From positions 248,001 through 312,000 of the forward strand of contig NZ_BMTP01000001.1 in the NCBI RefSeq assembly GCF_014649735.1: 64,000 nt of DNA. The letters are read 5' to 3'. Every line of letters starts with the position of its first letter. The stretch's first letter is position 1. This document shows, one piece after another, positions 41,845-51,330 of the stretch. The notes beneath the pieces were generated by a model. The model worked only from the letters and a program-made list of their open reading frames with translations, made no database searches and was not told the origin of the DNA. This DNA is from Streptomyces lavendofoliae (GTDB taxonomy: Bacteria; Actinomycetota; Actinomycetes; Streptomycetales; Streptomycetaceae). A program made the position numbers and the translations under genes.

Positions 41845-42603
41845 GTGTCGGACCCGCAGCGCCCCCGCGCCTCCCTTCGTACCGCCGTGGTGTGGGACGT
41901 TCTCGAGGACGCCCTCGACCGCCGGGTCAAGGCGACCGGCAAGGACAGCCTGGACGTCCTCGACACCGGCGGCGGCAGCGGGAACTTCGCCGTGCCCGTC
42001 GCCCGGCTCGGTCACCGGGTCACCGTCGTCGACCCGAGCCCCAACGCGCTGTTCGCGCTGGAGCGCCGCGCCGCCGAGGCCGGCGTCGCCGAGCGGGTGC
42101 AAGGAGTCCAGGGCGACATCCTCGGCCTGTTCGACGTCGTCGACCGCGGCGGGTACGACGCGGTGCTGTGCCACGGCGTCCTGGAGTACGTGGAGGACCC
42201 CGCCGAGGGCGTGCGCAACGCCGTGGAGGCGCTGCGGCCCTCCGGCGCGCTCAGCCTCCTCGCGGCCGGTCTCGGCGGCGCCGTGCTCGCGAGGGCCCTC
42301 GCCGGGCACTTCTCCGAGGCCCGGCGCGCGCTGACCGACCCGGCGGGCCGCTGGGGAGAGGGCGACCCCGTCCCGCGGCGCTTCACGGCCGAGCAGCTGA
42401 CCGAGGTCGTCGAGGCGGCGGGCGTCGAGGTCGGCGCCGTGCACGGCGTGCGGGTCTTCGCCGACCTCGTCCCCGGCGTGCTGGTCGACACCGAGCCCGG
42501 AGCCCTGGAGGCACTCCTCCAGCTGGAGGCGGCGGCGGCCGAGCTGCCCGCCTTCCGGTCGGTCGCCACCCAGCTGCACGTGCTGGGCGAAAAGCGGGGC
42601 TGA
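41845..42603 (+). CDS. Class I SAM-dependent methyltransferase
   Basis: A 252-aa methyltransferase. The SAM-binding motif I is LDVLDTGGGSGNFAVPVARLG, motif II VTVVDPSPNALFALE, and DAVLCHGVLEYVEDP follows. It resembles the CmoA/SmtA/UbiE group, but no substrate can be assigned. GTG 41845 is preceded by CGAGGAG. It is downstream of the HEPN-like gene in the same orientation. Confidence 0.85.
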   Translation: MSDPQRPRASLRTAVVWDVLEDALDRRVKATGKDSLDVLDTGGGSGNFAVPVARLGHRVTVVDPSPNALFALERRAAEAGVAERVQGVQGDILGLFDVVDRGGYDAVLCHGVLEYVEDPAEGVRNAVEALRPSGALSLLAAGLGGAVLARALAGHFSEARRALTDPAGRWGEGDPVPRRFTAEQLTEVVEAAGVEVGAVHGVRVFADLVPGVLVDTEPGALEALLQLEAAAAELPAFRSVATQLHVLGEKRG

Positions 42604-42680
42604 GCCGACCAGCGGGCTGATCAGCGGTGCAGCCGCAGATGGAGTACGCCACAGGCCCCCCGTTGGCGCCAGGATCCCCG

Positions 42681-42686
42681 TATGAT
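42681..42686 (+). promoter_or_regulatory. Possible -10 before the DUF3040 gene
   Basis: TATGAT at 42681-42686 would give a leader of about 170 nt before GTG 42867. No good -35 is seen. The rest of the 263-bp gap shows no gene. Confidence 0.3.
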
Positions 42687-42866
42687 CGAGGGACACCATC
42701 CGGCATGACGGATCGGAGGACGGGGAATCAACGCCTCACCACCCGAACCGGCATGGCGGTCCGATCGGTGAAAGGCACAGGGCGGGTTTCACGGGGGCGA
42801 ATCCCTGCCTATCCTGAAAGGGCCGCATACCGGTCGCCCCCAGCGACCGACGACGAGGAGGACTCC

Positions 42867-43259
42867 GTGCCGCTCTCGGAGCACGAGCAGCGAATGCTCG
42901 AGCAGATGGAGCGAGCGCTGTACGCCGAAGATCCCAAGTTCGCGACAGCGCTCGAGGGAAGCGGGCTGCGTACACACACCCGGCGACGGGTCTACCAGGC
43001 CGTCGCAGGCTTCCTGGTGGGTATCGCGCTCCTCATGGCCGGAATGGTCGCCCAGCAGATCTGGATCAGCGTGGTGGGATTCCTCGTCATGCTCGGCTGT
43101 GCGGTCCTCGCGGTCACCGGATGGCGCAAGGCGCCGAAACCGGGTGAGCAGCAGGTCGAGGGAGGCACGGCCCCTGGCCGGCAGCCCCGTCAGCGCCGCT
43201 CCGTGATGAACCGGATCGAGCAGCGGTGGCAGCGCCGCCGCGACGAACAGGGCCACTGA
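42867..43259 (+). CDS. DUF3040 membrane protein
   Basis: A 130-aa actinobacterial protein. It begins VPLSEHEQRMLEQMERALYAEDPKFA, the DUF3040 signature, and has two transmembrane helices (about residues 49-87) and a basic tail ending QRWQRRRDEQGH. DUF3040 genes usually sit near the dcw/MoxR region of actinobacteria. GTG 42867 with GAGGAGG upstream was chosen; longer upstream frames have no good SD. Function unknown. Confidence 0.9.
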   Translation: MPLSEHEQRMLEQMERALYAEDPKFATALEGSGLRTHTRRRVYQAVAGFLVGIALLMAGMVAQQIWISVVGFLVMLGCAVLAVTGWRKAPKPGEQQVEGGTAPGRQPRQRRSVMNRIEQRWQRRRDEQGH

Positions 43260-43295
43260 ACGCACGGCCGCGAGGCCGCGCCACAGCTTCGGACA

Positions 43296-43335
43296 CGGGT
43301 GAGGGGCGACCGCTTCGGGCGGCGCCCCTCACCCG
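43296..43335 (+). terminator. Terminator after the DUF3040 gene
   Basis: CGGGTGAGGGGCG (43296-43308) pairs perfectly with CGCCCCTCACCCG (43323-43335). Confidence 0.85.
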
Positions 43336-43743
43336 CGTCCCCGCCCGTCCCCGGGCGAGCCGCCGCCCACCAGCTCGGCACCGGGCCCGGTGCGGGCCTG
43401 CTGTCCACGAATCTCCGAGCAGCCGCTCGGCCCGGGCCCGCCGTGGCGCTCCCGCGTGACCGCCCGCGCTCCGGCCCCCGGCCGGCCCGCCGTCCCCGGG
43501 CGCGCCGCTCCCGCGCCGGCCGCCCGCCCTCGGCCCACGCCTGCCGGACCCGCTCCCGCGTGACCGCCCGCGCCCGGGGCGCCCCGCCCGGGCGGCGTCG
43601 TCCCCCACCTCTGCCGACGGTCTTGTCCGGCTCCTCACTGTGGCTGCCCCGGCTGCCCTGGATGCCCACCCACTCGCCCGACCACACACCCCTGCCTCCG
43701 CCCGGACGAGATGCCCGCCAGATGCGTCCGGCCGGGCCCGAAC
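43336..43743. other. GC-rich convergent gap without a gene
   Basis: About 400 bp with no credible gene. A 22-bp sequence starting GCTCCCGCGTGACC occurs twice (43448-43469 and 43552-43573). The rest is arginine/alanine/proline-coding GC-rich noise on both strands. Confidence 0.6.
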
Positions 43744-43780
43744 GCGCAGGGCCCCGACCTCTCGGGTCGGGGCCCTGCGC
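43744..43780 (-). terminator. Terminator after the transglutaminase gene
   Basis: Arms 43744-43759 and 43765-43780 form a perfect 16-bp stem with a 5-nt loop, 30 bp past the stop codon. Confidence 0.88.
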
Positions 43781-43809
43781 GGAAGGCGCGCCCGCGGGCA
43801 CTGGGGTGT

Positions 43810-46230
43810 TCAGCCGCGCTGGCGGGAGGGGCGGCGCAGGGCGGAGGACCACTGGGCCACCAGACGGCGGCGCCGGTCCGCCCAGCGGGTCGTGACCGCC
43901 GCCCGGGCGTCCGAGACCGCCCATACCACCCGGACGGCCGAGCGCGGGGCCAGCAGTGCCCGCAGCCGGCCCGCCCGGCCCGCACGGGCGGCCAGACCTG
44001 CGCGGATACGGGCGGCGTCCTCGGCCAGTCCGGCCGCGGGGCCGGGTCGCGCGGCGTAGAGGACCTGCTCCACCGCACCGGCCACCCGGTGCACGGCCTC
44101 GGCCGGTTCGCCGTCCAGCTTGCCCAGCCGGACGATCCGCTCGGCCGTCCCGCGCGGCGTCCGCGACTCGTCCGGCACGATGCCGTGGTCCCAGGCGGTG
44201 TCGTTGACCTCCGCCCAGGCCGCCAGCGTCCGGGCGGTCACCTCCTGAGGGGTCCGCCCCGGCGCGCCGAGGCGCCGGGCCCGTACCCGCAGGCGCCACA
44301 GCAGCGGCAGGAGCGGTATCAGCACCACCGCCAACACCCCCGCCGCGGCCGGCAGGATCGTGCCGAACGGCGGTCCCGAGTCGGTGGGCGCGGCGACGCC
44401 CTGCTGCTCGGTGTCACCGCACTCGCCCAGCCGCCGCGCCTGCGGCGGGCAGCTGTCCTGGGCGGAGGGCTGCGCGGACGGCACCACGGCTGCGCTCTCC
44501 TCCGGCAGCGGCGCGGTGCTGGGCCGGCCGGCCGGGGACTCCGGCCGGGTGTACTCGGGCACCGAGCCGCGCGTCGGGGTGGGCTCGAAACGCGTCCACC
44601 CCACGCCCTCGAAGTACAGCTCGGGCCAGGCGTGGGCGTCGCGGATGCCGACCGACATGTCGCCGCCCGACTGCGGCGCGCCCGGGGTGAAACCGACCGC
44701 GACCCGCGCCGGAATGCCCAGCGTGCGGGCCATCGCCGCCATGGAGAAGGAGAAGTGGACGCAGAACCCTTCCTTGTTCTTCAGGAACTGCGAGATCGCC
44801 GCGGCGCCCGTTCCCGACGACACCTCGGTGTCGTAGCGGAAGCCTCCCTCCACCGCGAACCAGTCCTGGAGCCTGACGGCCCGCTCGTAGTCATTGGCCG
44901 CGCCCTCGGTGACCCGCGCCGCGGTCGACCTCACGTCCGCCGGCAGGTTGGCGGGCAGCCGGGTGTACTCCCGGGTCAAGGCGTCCGGGGCGTCCGGGGC
45001 GTCGGCGAGCTGCTGCCGGGTCGGGTTCACGACGAGACTGCTCACGCTGTACTGGACGCCCTTGGTGGTCTGGCCCTTGTCGCCGACGAGCGTGCGCCCG
45101 ACCGACTCGTAGCGCCAGCGTCCCTTGGTCTCGACGGAGGTCGCCGGGTAGGGCATCGGGAGCCACACCTGCTCGTAGGCGTCGGACGCCGAGATGGTGG
45201 TGGTGATCTCCGAGGTGCTGACGTCCCCGCTCAGCCCGGTGGGCTGCGGGAGCTGTTCCGGCACGTCGCCGATCGGGCGCTCGGTGAGCCTCCAGGACTG
45301 GCCGTCGAAGTCGTCGAGGGACGTCAGGCGCAGGTAGAGCTCCGACGTCTCCTTCGCGTTGGTGCGGTAGCGCAGCACCTCGCGGTCCTCGGGCTGGGTC
45401 AGGTTGTCCTGGAGGGACACCAGCGGGTTGACCGCGTTGATCATGCCGCCGCCCGCTCCGCCCGAAGGGCCGGTGCCGTTCAGCAGCCCGCCGCCGAGCG
45501 ACGGCAGCACCGCCGGCACCGCCAGCGCGATGCCCAGGGCCACCACACCGATCCGCCGCCCGGTCCGCACCGGGGCCAGCGGCCCGCCGGCCGCCGCGGG
45601 ACGTGCCGGGCCCCGGCTCGCCCGGGACGGGGCCGCGCCGCCGAAGACGCGCCCCCACTGGGACAGCCGGTCGCGGCCCTCCGCGAGCAGGAGCACCAGG
45701 TAGCCGGAGGCGGCCAGCAGGAACCACAGCCAGCTCGCCCCGCCGCCCGACAGCCCGGCGGCGACCGAGTACAGCGCCAGCAGCGGAAGCCCCGCCGGAG
45801 CGGCGCTGCGGAACGTCACCGCGAGGACGTCCACCAGCAGCCCGATCACCAGCACACCGCCGACCAGCATCAGCCGGATGCCGTCCGTCGCGGGCGCCGG
45901 GATCGCGTACTGCCCCACGTCGTCCGCGCCCGCGGTCAGCAGCAGACCGAACCGCTGGACGGCGGACGGGCCGGGCAGGAAGCCCGCCACCGCGTGGTCC
46001 CGCGCGAAGACGACCGTCAGCGCCGTCAGCGCCACCAGGATCTGGACGGACACCGTCAGCGCCCGCGCCGACGACCACCGCCGCACCAGCGCGCCCGCCC
46101 CGCTCTGCACCGCGAGCAGCAGCGCGGCCTGGACGATCCAGGTGGCCGGATCGACCAGCGGCAGCAACGCGCCCGCCGCCATCAGCGTGGCGGCGAAGGC
46201 GCACAGCGCCAGCCTCCCGCGACCGCTCAT
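43810..46230 (-). CDS. TgpA-like membrane transglutaminase
   Basis: An 806-aa protein with five to six N-terminal transmembrane helices (TgpA N-terminal/DUF3488), an extracellular transglutaminase-like core and a C-terminal helix with a DUF4129-like tail. The papain-like catalytic residues are Cys in KEGFCVHFSFSMAAMART, His in IRDAHAWPEL, and the Asp soon after (FEGVGW region). Start ATG 46230 gives an ATGA overlap with the DUF58 gene. It forms the third gene of MoxR-DUF58-transglutaminase. Such proteases may process envelope proteins; no substrate is known. Confidence 0.9.
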   Translation of the reverse strand: MSGRGRLALCAFAATLMAAGALLPLVDPATWIVQAALLLAVQSGAGALVRRWSSARALTVSVQILVALTALTVVFARDHAVAGFLPGPSAVQRFGLLLTAGADDVGQYAIPAPATDGIRLMLVGGVLVIGLLVDVLAVTFRSAAPAGLPLLALYSVAAGLSGGGASWLWFLLAASGYLVLLLAEGRDRLSQWGRVFGGAAPSRASRGPARPAAAGGPLAPVRTGRRIGVVALGIALAVPAVLPSLGGGLLNGTGPSGGAGGGMINAVNPLVSLQDNLTQPEDREVLRYRTNAKETSELYLRLTSLDDFDGQSWRLTERPIGDVPEQLPQPTGLSGDVSTSEITTTISASDAYEQVWLPMPYPATSVETKGRWRYESVGRTLVGDKGQTTKGVQYSVSSLVVNPTRQQLADAPDAPDALTREYTRLPANLPADVRSTAARVTEGAANDYERAVRLQDWFAVEGGFRYDTEVSSGTGAAAISQFLKNKEGFCVHFSFSMAAMARTLGIPARVAVGFTPGAPQSGGDMSVGIRDAHAWPELYFEGVGWTRFEPTPTRGSVPEYTRPESPAGRPSTAPLPEESAAVVPSAQPSAQDSCPPQARRLGECGDTEQQGVAAPTDSGPPFGTILPAAAGVLAVVLIPLLPLLWRLRVRARRLGAPGRTPQEVTARTLAAWAEVNDTAWDHGIVPDESRTPRGTAERIVRLGKLDGEPAEAVHRVAGAVEQVLYAARPGPAAGLAEDAARIRAGLAARAGRAGRLRALLAPRSAVRVVWAVSDARAAVTTRWADRRRRLVAQWSSALRRPSRQRG

Positions 46231-47596
46231 GACCAACCCCCCGATACCCCGGTCATCCCGCTCGTCCCGTCACCTGTCGCACCCGACGCGACGCGGGTCC
46301 CGTCCGCGTGCCGCCACAGCTCGGCGAGCGACGCGCCGGGTGGCACGGCCACCGCGGTCCATCCCGCGTCGCGCAACCGCCGCAGCCGGTCCTCCACCGC
46401 TCCGGCCACCGCACCGCCGGTCAGCCAGGTGCCGCTGTCGAGGACGAAGGCGACGGCGGCGCCGCTGCGCTGCCGCATCCGGGCGGCCATCGCCGTCTGC
46501 TCCTCGTCCAGGTCGCCGATGAAGGCGACCAGCAGTCCCTCGTTCCCGCCGCGCAGCAGGTCGTACGCGCGCGAGAAGCCGGCCCCGTCGGAGTGGTCGA
46601 CCACCGCGAGCGCGTCCAGCATCAGACCGGCCGCCTCGGCGGAGTCCTGCGCGGAGCCGGTGATCCCGTCGGGGCCGTCCCCGGGCAGCGGGCTGCCCTC
46701 GTCGGTCAGCAGCCGCACGGTGAAGCCCTGTTCGAGCATGTGCACCACCACCGAGGCCGCCCCGGACACCGCCCACTCGAAGGCGGAGTCCGGCCCCGAG
46801 CCCTGGTAGCCCGCCTCCCGGGTGTCCAACAGCACCGTGCACTTGGCGCGCTGCGGCTGCTCCTCGCGGCGGACCATCAGCTCGCCGTACCGCGCGGTGG
46901 ACCGCCAGTGCACGCGGCGCAGGTCGTCGCCGTAGCGGTACTCGCGGGGGATGACGTCGTCCTCGCCGGCCAGGGCCAGCGAACGCTGCCGGCCCTCGCC
47001 GTACCCCGAGGCCTCGCCCGGCACCCGGCCGGGCGGCAGCGGCTCGGTGCGCGGGAGGACGGTGAGCGTGTCGTACGCGCTGAACGAACGGGTCAGCTCG
47101 CACATCCCGAACGGGTCGCTCAGCCGCAGCTGGAGCGGACCGAGCGGGTAGCGCCCGCGCAGGTCCGACCGCACCCGGTAGGACACCTCACGGCGCCCGC
47201 CGGCCTCGACCCGGTCCAGCACGAACCGGGGCCGCGGCCCCAGCACGTACGGCACGTGGTCCTGGAGCATCAGCAGCCCGGTGGGCAGCCGCGACACGTT
47301 CTCCATGCGCAGGTGCACCCGCGACTCGGCACCGGCCGGCACCCGCCGCGGCGACAGCCGCCGGCTGCCGGCCACCTGGTAGCGGGTGCGGTACAGCACG
47401 AGCACGCACACCAGCGGCAGCACGGCCAGCAGCAGCCCGACGCGCAGCAGGTCCCCCTGGCCCAGGACGTACGCGCAGACCGCCGCGGCGACACCGGCCG
47501 CCAGGAAGGACCGGCCGCGCGTGGTCAGCCCACCGAGGGCGGCCCGCACCCCGCCCGTGTTCTCGCCGTCCTGGGCGGCGGGCCCCCCGGCCGTCA

Positions 47597-47600
<4 letters not shown>
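46227..47600 (-). CDS. DUF58 family protein
   Basis: A 457-aa protein with two N-terminal transmembrane helices (about 30-70) and a DUF58 domain with YRYGDDLRRVHWRSTARYGELMVRREEQP, a von Willebrand-like site. It is the usual partner of MoxR AAA+ ATPases. GTG 47600 overlaps the MoxR stop as GTGA; ATG 47597 is equally possible. It overlaps the transglutaminase by 4 bp. Function is inferred to be an assembly or maturation adaptor. Confidence 0.9.
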
Positions 47601-48700
<1,100 letters not shown>

Positions 48701-48909
48701 ACGGCCCTCCTCGGCCCGTTCCATGGGCCGTGCGCGACTCCCGGCACGGTCCACCCTTGAAACACGGACACCGTCTCCGAACCATTCACGAGCGGTGCCA
48801 CCCCCGCATTCTTGTTGCCGTTACCCGTACGTGTCACTCGGCTGTGGATAACCGCATGCGATTTGTCGCGGATGGCACGGTCCGGGCGGGTGTCCGGCGC
48901 CGGGAAACC

Positions 48910-49458
48910 TCAGGAAGCCGGGTGGATCTCGCGCAGGAGGCCCGTCTTCACATCGAACACGAAGCCCCGGACGTCGTCGGTGTGCGGCAGGAACGGTGAG
49001 GTGCGCACCCGCTGCATGGACTGCCGGACGTCCTGCTCGACATCGCGGAAGGACTCCACCGCCCACGCGGGCCGCTGTCCGACCTCCTGCTCCAGCTCGT
49101 GGCGGAAGTCCTCGGTGAGGGACTCCAGACCGCAGCCCGTGTGGTGCACGAGCACCACGCTGCGCGTGCCGAGGGCGCGCTGGCTGATCGTCAGCGAGCG
49201 GATCACGTCGTCGGTGACGACACCGCCCGCGTTGCGGATGGTGTGGCAGTCACCCAGCTGCAGGCCGAGCGCCGCGTGCAGGTCGAGCCGGGCGTCCATA
49301 CAGGCGACGACGGCGACCCGCAGCACGGGGCGGGCGTCCATTCCCGGGTCCGCGAAGTCGGCGGCGTAACTCCGGTTGGACTCGACCAGACGGTCCGTGA
49401 CCGTGCCGCCGTCGGCTGTCGGAGCAGGCGAGGGGTGCGCGGATGCGGAAGTCGACAT
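48910..49458 (-). CDS. Beta-carbonic anhydrase
   Basis: A 182-aa zinc enzyme converting CO2 and bicarbonate. The zinc ligands are Cys in VACMDARLD, His and Cys in VLVHHTGCG, and the Asp-Arg pair in MDAR is the catalytic dyad. NAGG follows. The N-terminus (STSASAHPSPAP) is disordered. ATG 49458 was chosen. It stands alone on the minus strand, divergent from the dcw leader across 424 bp. Confidence 0.92.
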   Translation of the reverse strand: MSTSASAHPSPAPTADGGTVTDRLVESNRSYAADFADPGMDARPVLRVAVVACMDARLDLHAALGLQLGDCHTIRNAGGVVTDDVIRSLTISQRALGTRSVVLVHHTGCGLESLTEDFRHELEQEVGQRPAWAVESFRDVEQDVRQSMQRVRTSPFLPHTDDVRGFVFDVKTGLLREIHPAS

Positions 49459-49633
49459 GCCTAAGACGTTAATGGTCACGGACCGTCCCGGCGCGCTGTG
49501 AGAGCGGACAAAGAACATCAACGTGCCATGGTGTGAGCTAACCCACAAGGGTGAGCATCCTGGCGCGGATCAGGTGAGTCGTCCCCGATCGTCCCCTTCG
49601 GCGGCCGCCCCGCGCGACGCGCTGCCCGGTTGA
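49459..49633. other. Spacer between carbonic anhydrase and the dcw promoter
   Basis: No ORF with good codon use. I see only short GC-rich stems (for example the GGTTGATTGACCGG region at its right edge). Confidence 0.5.
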
Positions 49634-49661
49634 TTGACCGGGCGGGGGAGTGCACTAAAGT
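49634..49661 (+). promoter_or_regulatory. Promoter of the dcw cluster
   Basis: TTGACC (49634-49639), 16-bp spacer, TAAAGT (49656-49661). The predicted start near 49668 gives a leader of about 215 nt before rsmH. Confidence 0.6.
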
Positions 49662-49724
49662 GACGCGAAGTTCACGGAGACATCGAGCGAATCCCAGCGA
49701 ATCCGCAGTTTCTCCCCCGCGTGT

Positions 49725-49837
49725 GCGGCGGTACGTACGGCTCGGCCTCCTCCCGCTCGCCGGTCGGCCGACGCCTCTCCGGCGCCGGCGGACCTCCCCT
49801 TCCTGAGCGGGCGGGGACCCGGCAGTACGTACGCCGC
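49725..49837 (+). ncRNA. Structured 5' leader of the dcw operon (mraW-leader candidate)
   Basis: A long-range stem pairs GCGGCGGTACGTAC (49725-49738) with GTACGTACGCCGC (49825-49837). Nested inside, CCCGCTC near 49756 can pair with GAGCGGG near 49805. It lies between promoter and rsmH. An mraW RNA motif upstream of actinobacterial mraW genes is described; I cannot check the match. Alternatively it is just a GC-rich UTR. Confidence 0.4.
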
Positions 49838-49856
49838 GCCGAATCTGAGAGGGCGC

Positions 49857-49886
49857 ATGAGCGAGCGCAGCGAGGGTCGCGCATGA
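49857..49886 (+). CDS. Nine-codon upstream ORF, possible leader peptide
   Basis: ATG AGC GAG ... TGA encodes MSERSEGRA. The stop overlaps the rsmH start as ATGA, and GAGAGGG lies just upstream, so ribosomes could be passed on by coupling. Whether it is translated is unknown. Confidence 0.4.
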   Translation: MSERSEGRA

Positions 49887-50839
49887 GCGAGACCCGACAT
49901 GTCCCGGTGATGCTCCAGCGGTGCCTGGACATGCTGGCACCGGCGCTGGAGCGGCCGGGTGCGGTGGTCGTGGACTGCACCCTGGGCCTCGGCGGCCACA
50001 GCGAGGCGCTGCTGACCCGGTTCCCCGAGGCCCGGCTGATCGCGCTCGACCGGGACAAGGAGGCGCTCAGGCTCTCCGGCGAACGGCTCGCGGGGTTCGG
50101 CGACCGCGCGACCCTCGTCCACGCCGTGTACGACGAGCTGCCCGGCGTCCTGGACCGGCTCGGCGTCCGGCGCGTCCAAGGGGTCCTGTTCGACCTCGGG
50201 GTCTCCTCCATGCAGCTCGACGAGGCCGACCGCGGCTTCGCCTACGCCCAGGACGCCCCGCTCGACATGCGGATGGACCAGACCACCGGCATCAGCGCGG
50301 CCGAGGTCCTCAACACCTACCCGCCCGGCGAGCTGGTCCGCATCCTGCGCCAGTACGGCGAGGAGAAGCAGGCCAAGCGGATCGTGGCGGCGGTCGTACG
50401 GGAACGGGAGAAGGAACCGTTCACCAACAGCGCGCGCCTGGTGGAGCTGATCCGCGACGCCCTCCCGCAGGCCGCGAAGCGGACCGGCGGCAACCCCGCC
50501 AAGCGGACCTTCCAGGCCCTGCGCATCGAGGTCAACGGCGAGCTGACCGTCCTCGAGCGGGCGATCCCCGCGGCGGTCGAGGCCCTCGCCGTCGGCGGCC
50601 GGATCGCGGTGCTGTCCTACCACTCGCTGGAGGACCGGCTGGTCAAGCAGGTCTTCGCGGCCGGCGCCACCAGCACGGCGCCGCCCGGACTGCCCGTGGT
50701 GCCCGAGCGCTACCAGCCGAAGCTCAAGCTCCTGACCCGAGGTGCCGAACTTCCCACGGAGGAGGAGGTCGCCCAGAACCGCCGTGCCGCCCCCGCCAGG
50801 CTCCGGGGCGCCGAGCGGATCCGGGAGGACGACCTGTGA
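49883..50839 (+). CDS. rsmH: 16S rRNA (cytosine1402-N4)-methyltransferase
   Basis: A 318-aa MraW/RsmH methyltransferase, always leading the dcw cluster. [28 protein letters not shown] (SAM site), [45 protein letters not shown] and [13 protein letters not shown] are diagnostic. ATG 49883 follows GAGGG. It is coupled to the nine-codon upstream ORF. No mraZ gene is present between it and the carbonic anhydrase. Confidence 0.97.
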   Translation: MSETRHVPVMLQRCLDMLAPALERPGAVVVDCTLGLGGHSEALLTRFPEARLIALDRDKEALRLSGERLAGFGDRATLVHAVYDELPGVLDRLGVRRVQGVLFDLGVSSMQLDEADRGFAYAQDAPLDMRMDQTTGISAAEVLNTYPPGELVRILRQYGEEKQAKRIVAAVVREREKEPFTNSARLVELIRDALPQAAKRTGGNPAKRTFQALRIEVNGELTVLERAIPAAVEALAVGGRIAVLSYHSLEDRLVKQVFAAGATSTAPPGLPVVPERYQPKLKLLTRGAELPTEEEVAQNRRAAPARLRGAERIREDDL

Positions 50840-50918
50840 GCCGCGGGCCCGACAGCGCGCGCGGGTAGGGCGGCGACACGGACGACGAGGACGACGGCGG
50901 GGCGAACCGGGAGGACAG

Positions 50919-51326
50919 GTGACGAAGGCGGGACCGCTGAAGGGGCGGGCGGCGCGGCTCGCGCGGCTCATGCCCTCCGGGCCGAGCACCGCGGCCCGCA
51001 CCCCCTTCGTCCTGCTGGTCGTCCTGCTGCTGGGCGGCGGGCTGATCACCCTTCTGCTGCTCAACTCCTCCCTCAACGAAGGCTCCTTCCGGCTCAGCGA
51101 GCTCAAGAAGCGGACCACCGAGCTGACCGACGAGGAGCAGGAGCTCCAGCGGGACGTGGACGACCGCTCCGCCCCCGACGCGCTGGAGCGCCGGGCCCGC
51201 GAGCTCGGCATGGTGCCCGGCGGCAGCCCCGCGTTCCTGGGCCCCGACGGCACGGTCCGGGGCGTGCCGGGCAAGGCGACGGCCGAACCCGCCCCGCCCA
51301 CCGCCCCGACGACGCCCGGCAGGTGA
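50919..51326 (+). CDS. ftsL: Cell division protein FtsL
   Basis: A 135-aa bitopic division protein. A basic cytoplasmic N-terminus is followed by one transmembrane helix (about 34-53, PFVLLVVLLLGGGLITLLLL), then a short extracytoplasmic coiled coil (LSELKKRTTELTDEEQELQRDVDD) and a disordered proline-rich tail. It lies between rsmH and ftsI, the usual ftsL place. GTG 50919 follows GGGAGGACAG. It should form a complex with FtsB/DivIC and FtsQ. Confidence 0.9.
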   Translation: MTKAGPLKGRAARLARLMPSGPSTAARTPFVLLVVLLLGGGLITLLLLNSSLNEGSFRLSELKKRTTELTDEEQELQRDVDDRSAPDALERRARELGMVPGGSPAFLGPDGTVRGVPGKATAEPAPPTAPTTPGR

Positions 51327-51330
51327 CGCA

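Noticed and set aside
41290..42603. Toxin-antitoxin or defence module
   Set aside because: HEPN-like fold next to a methyltransferase is suggestive, but there is no catalytic motif, no MNT partner and no other defence gene.
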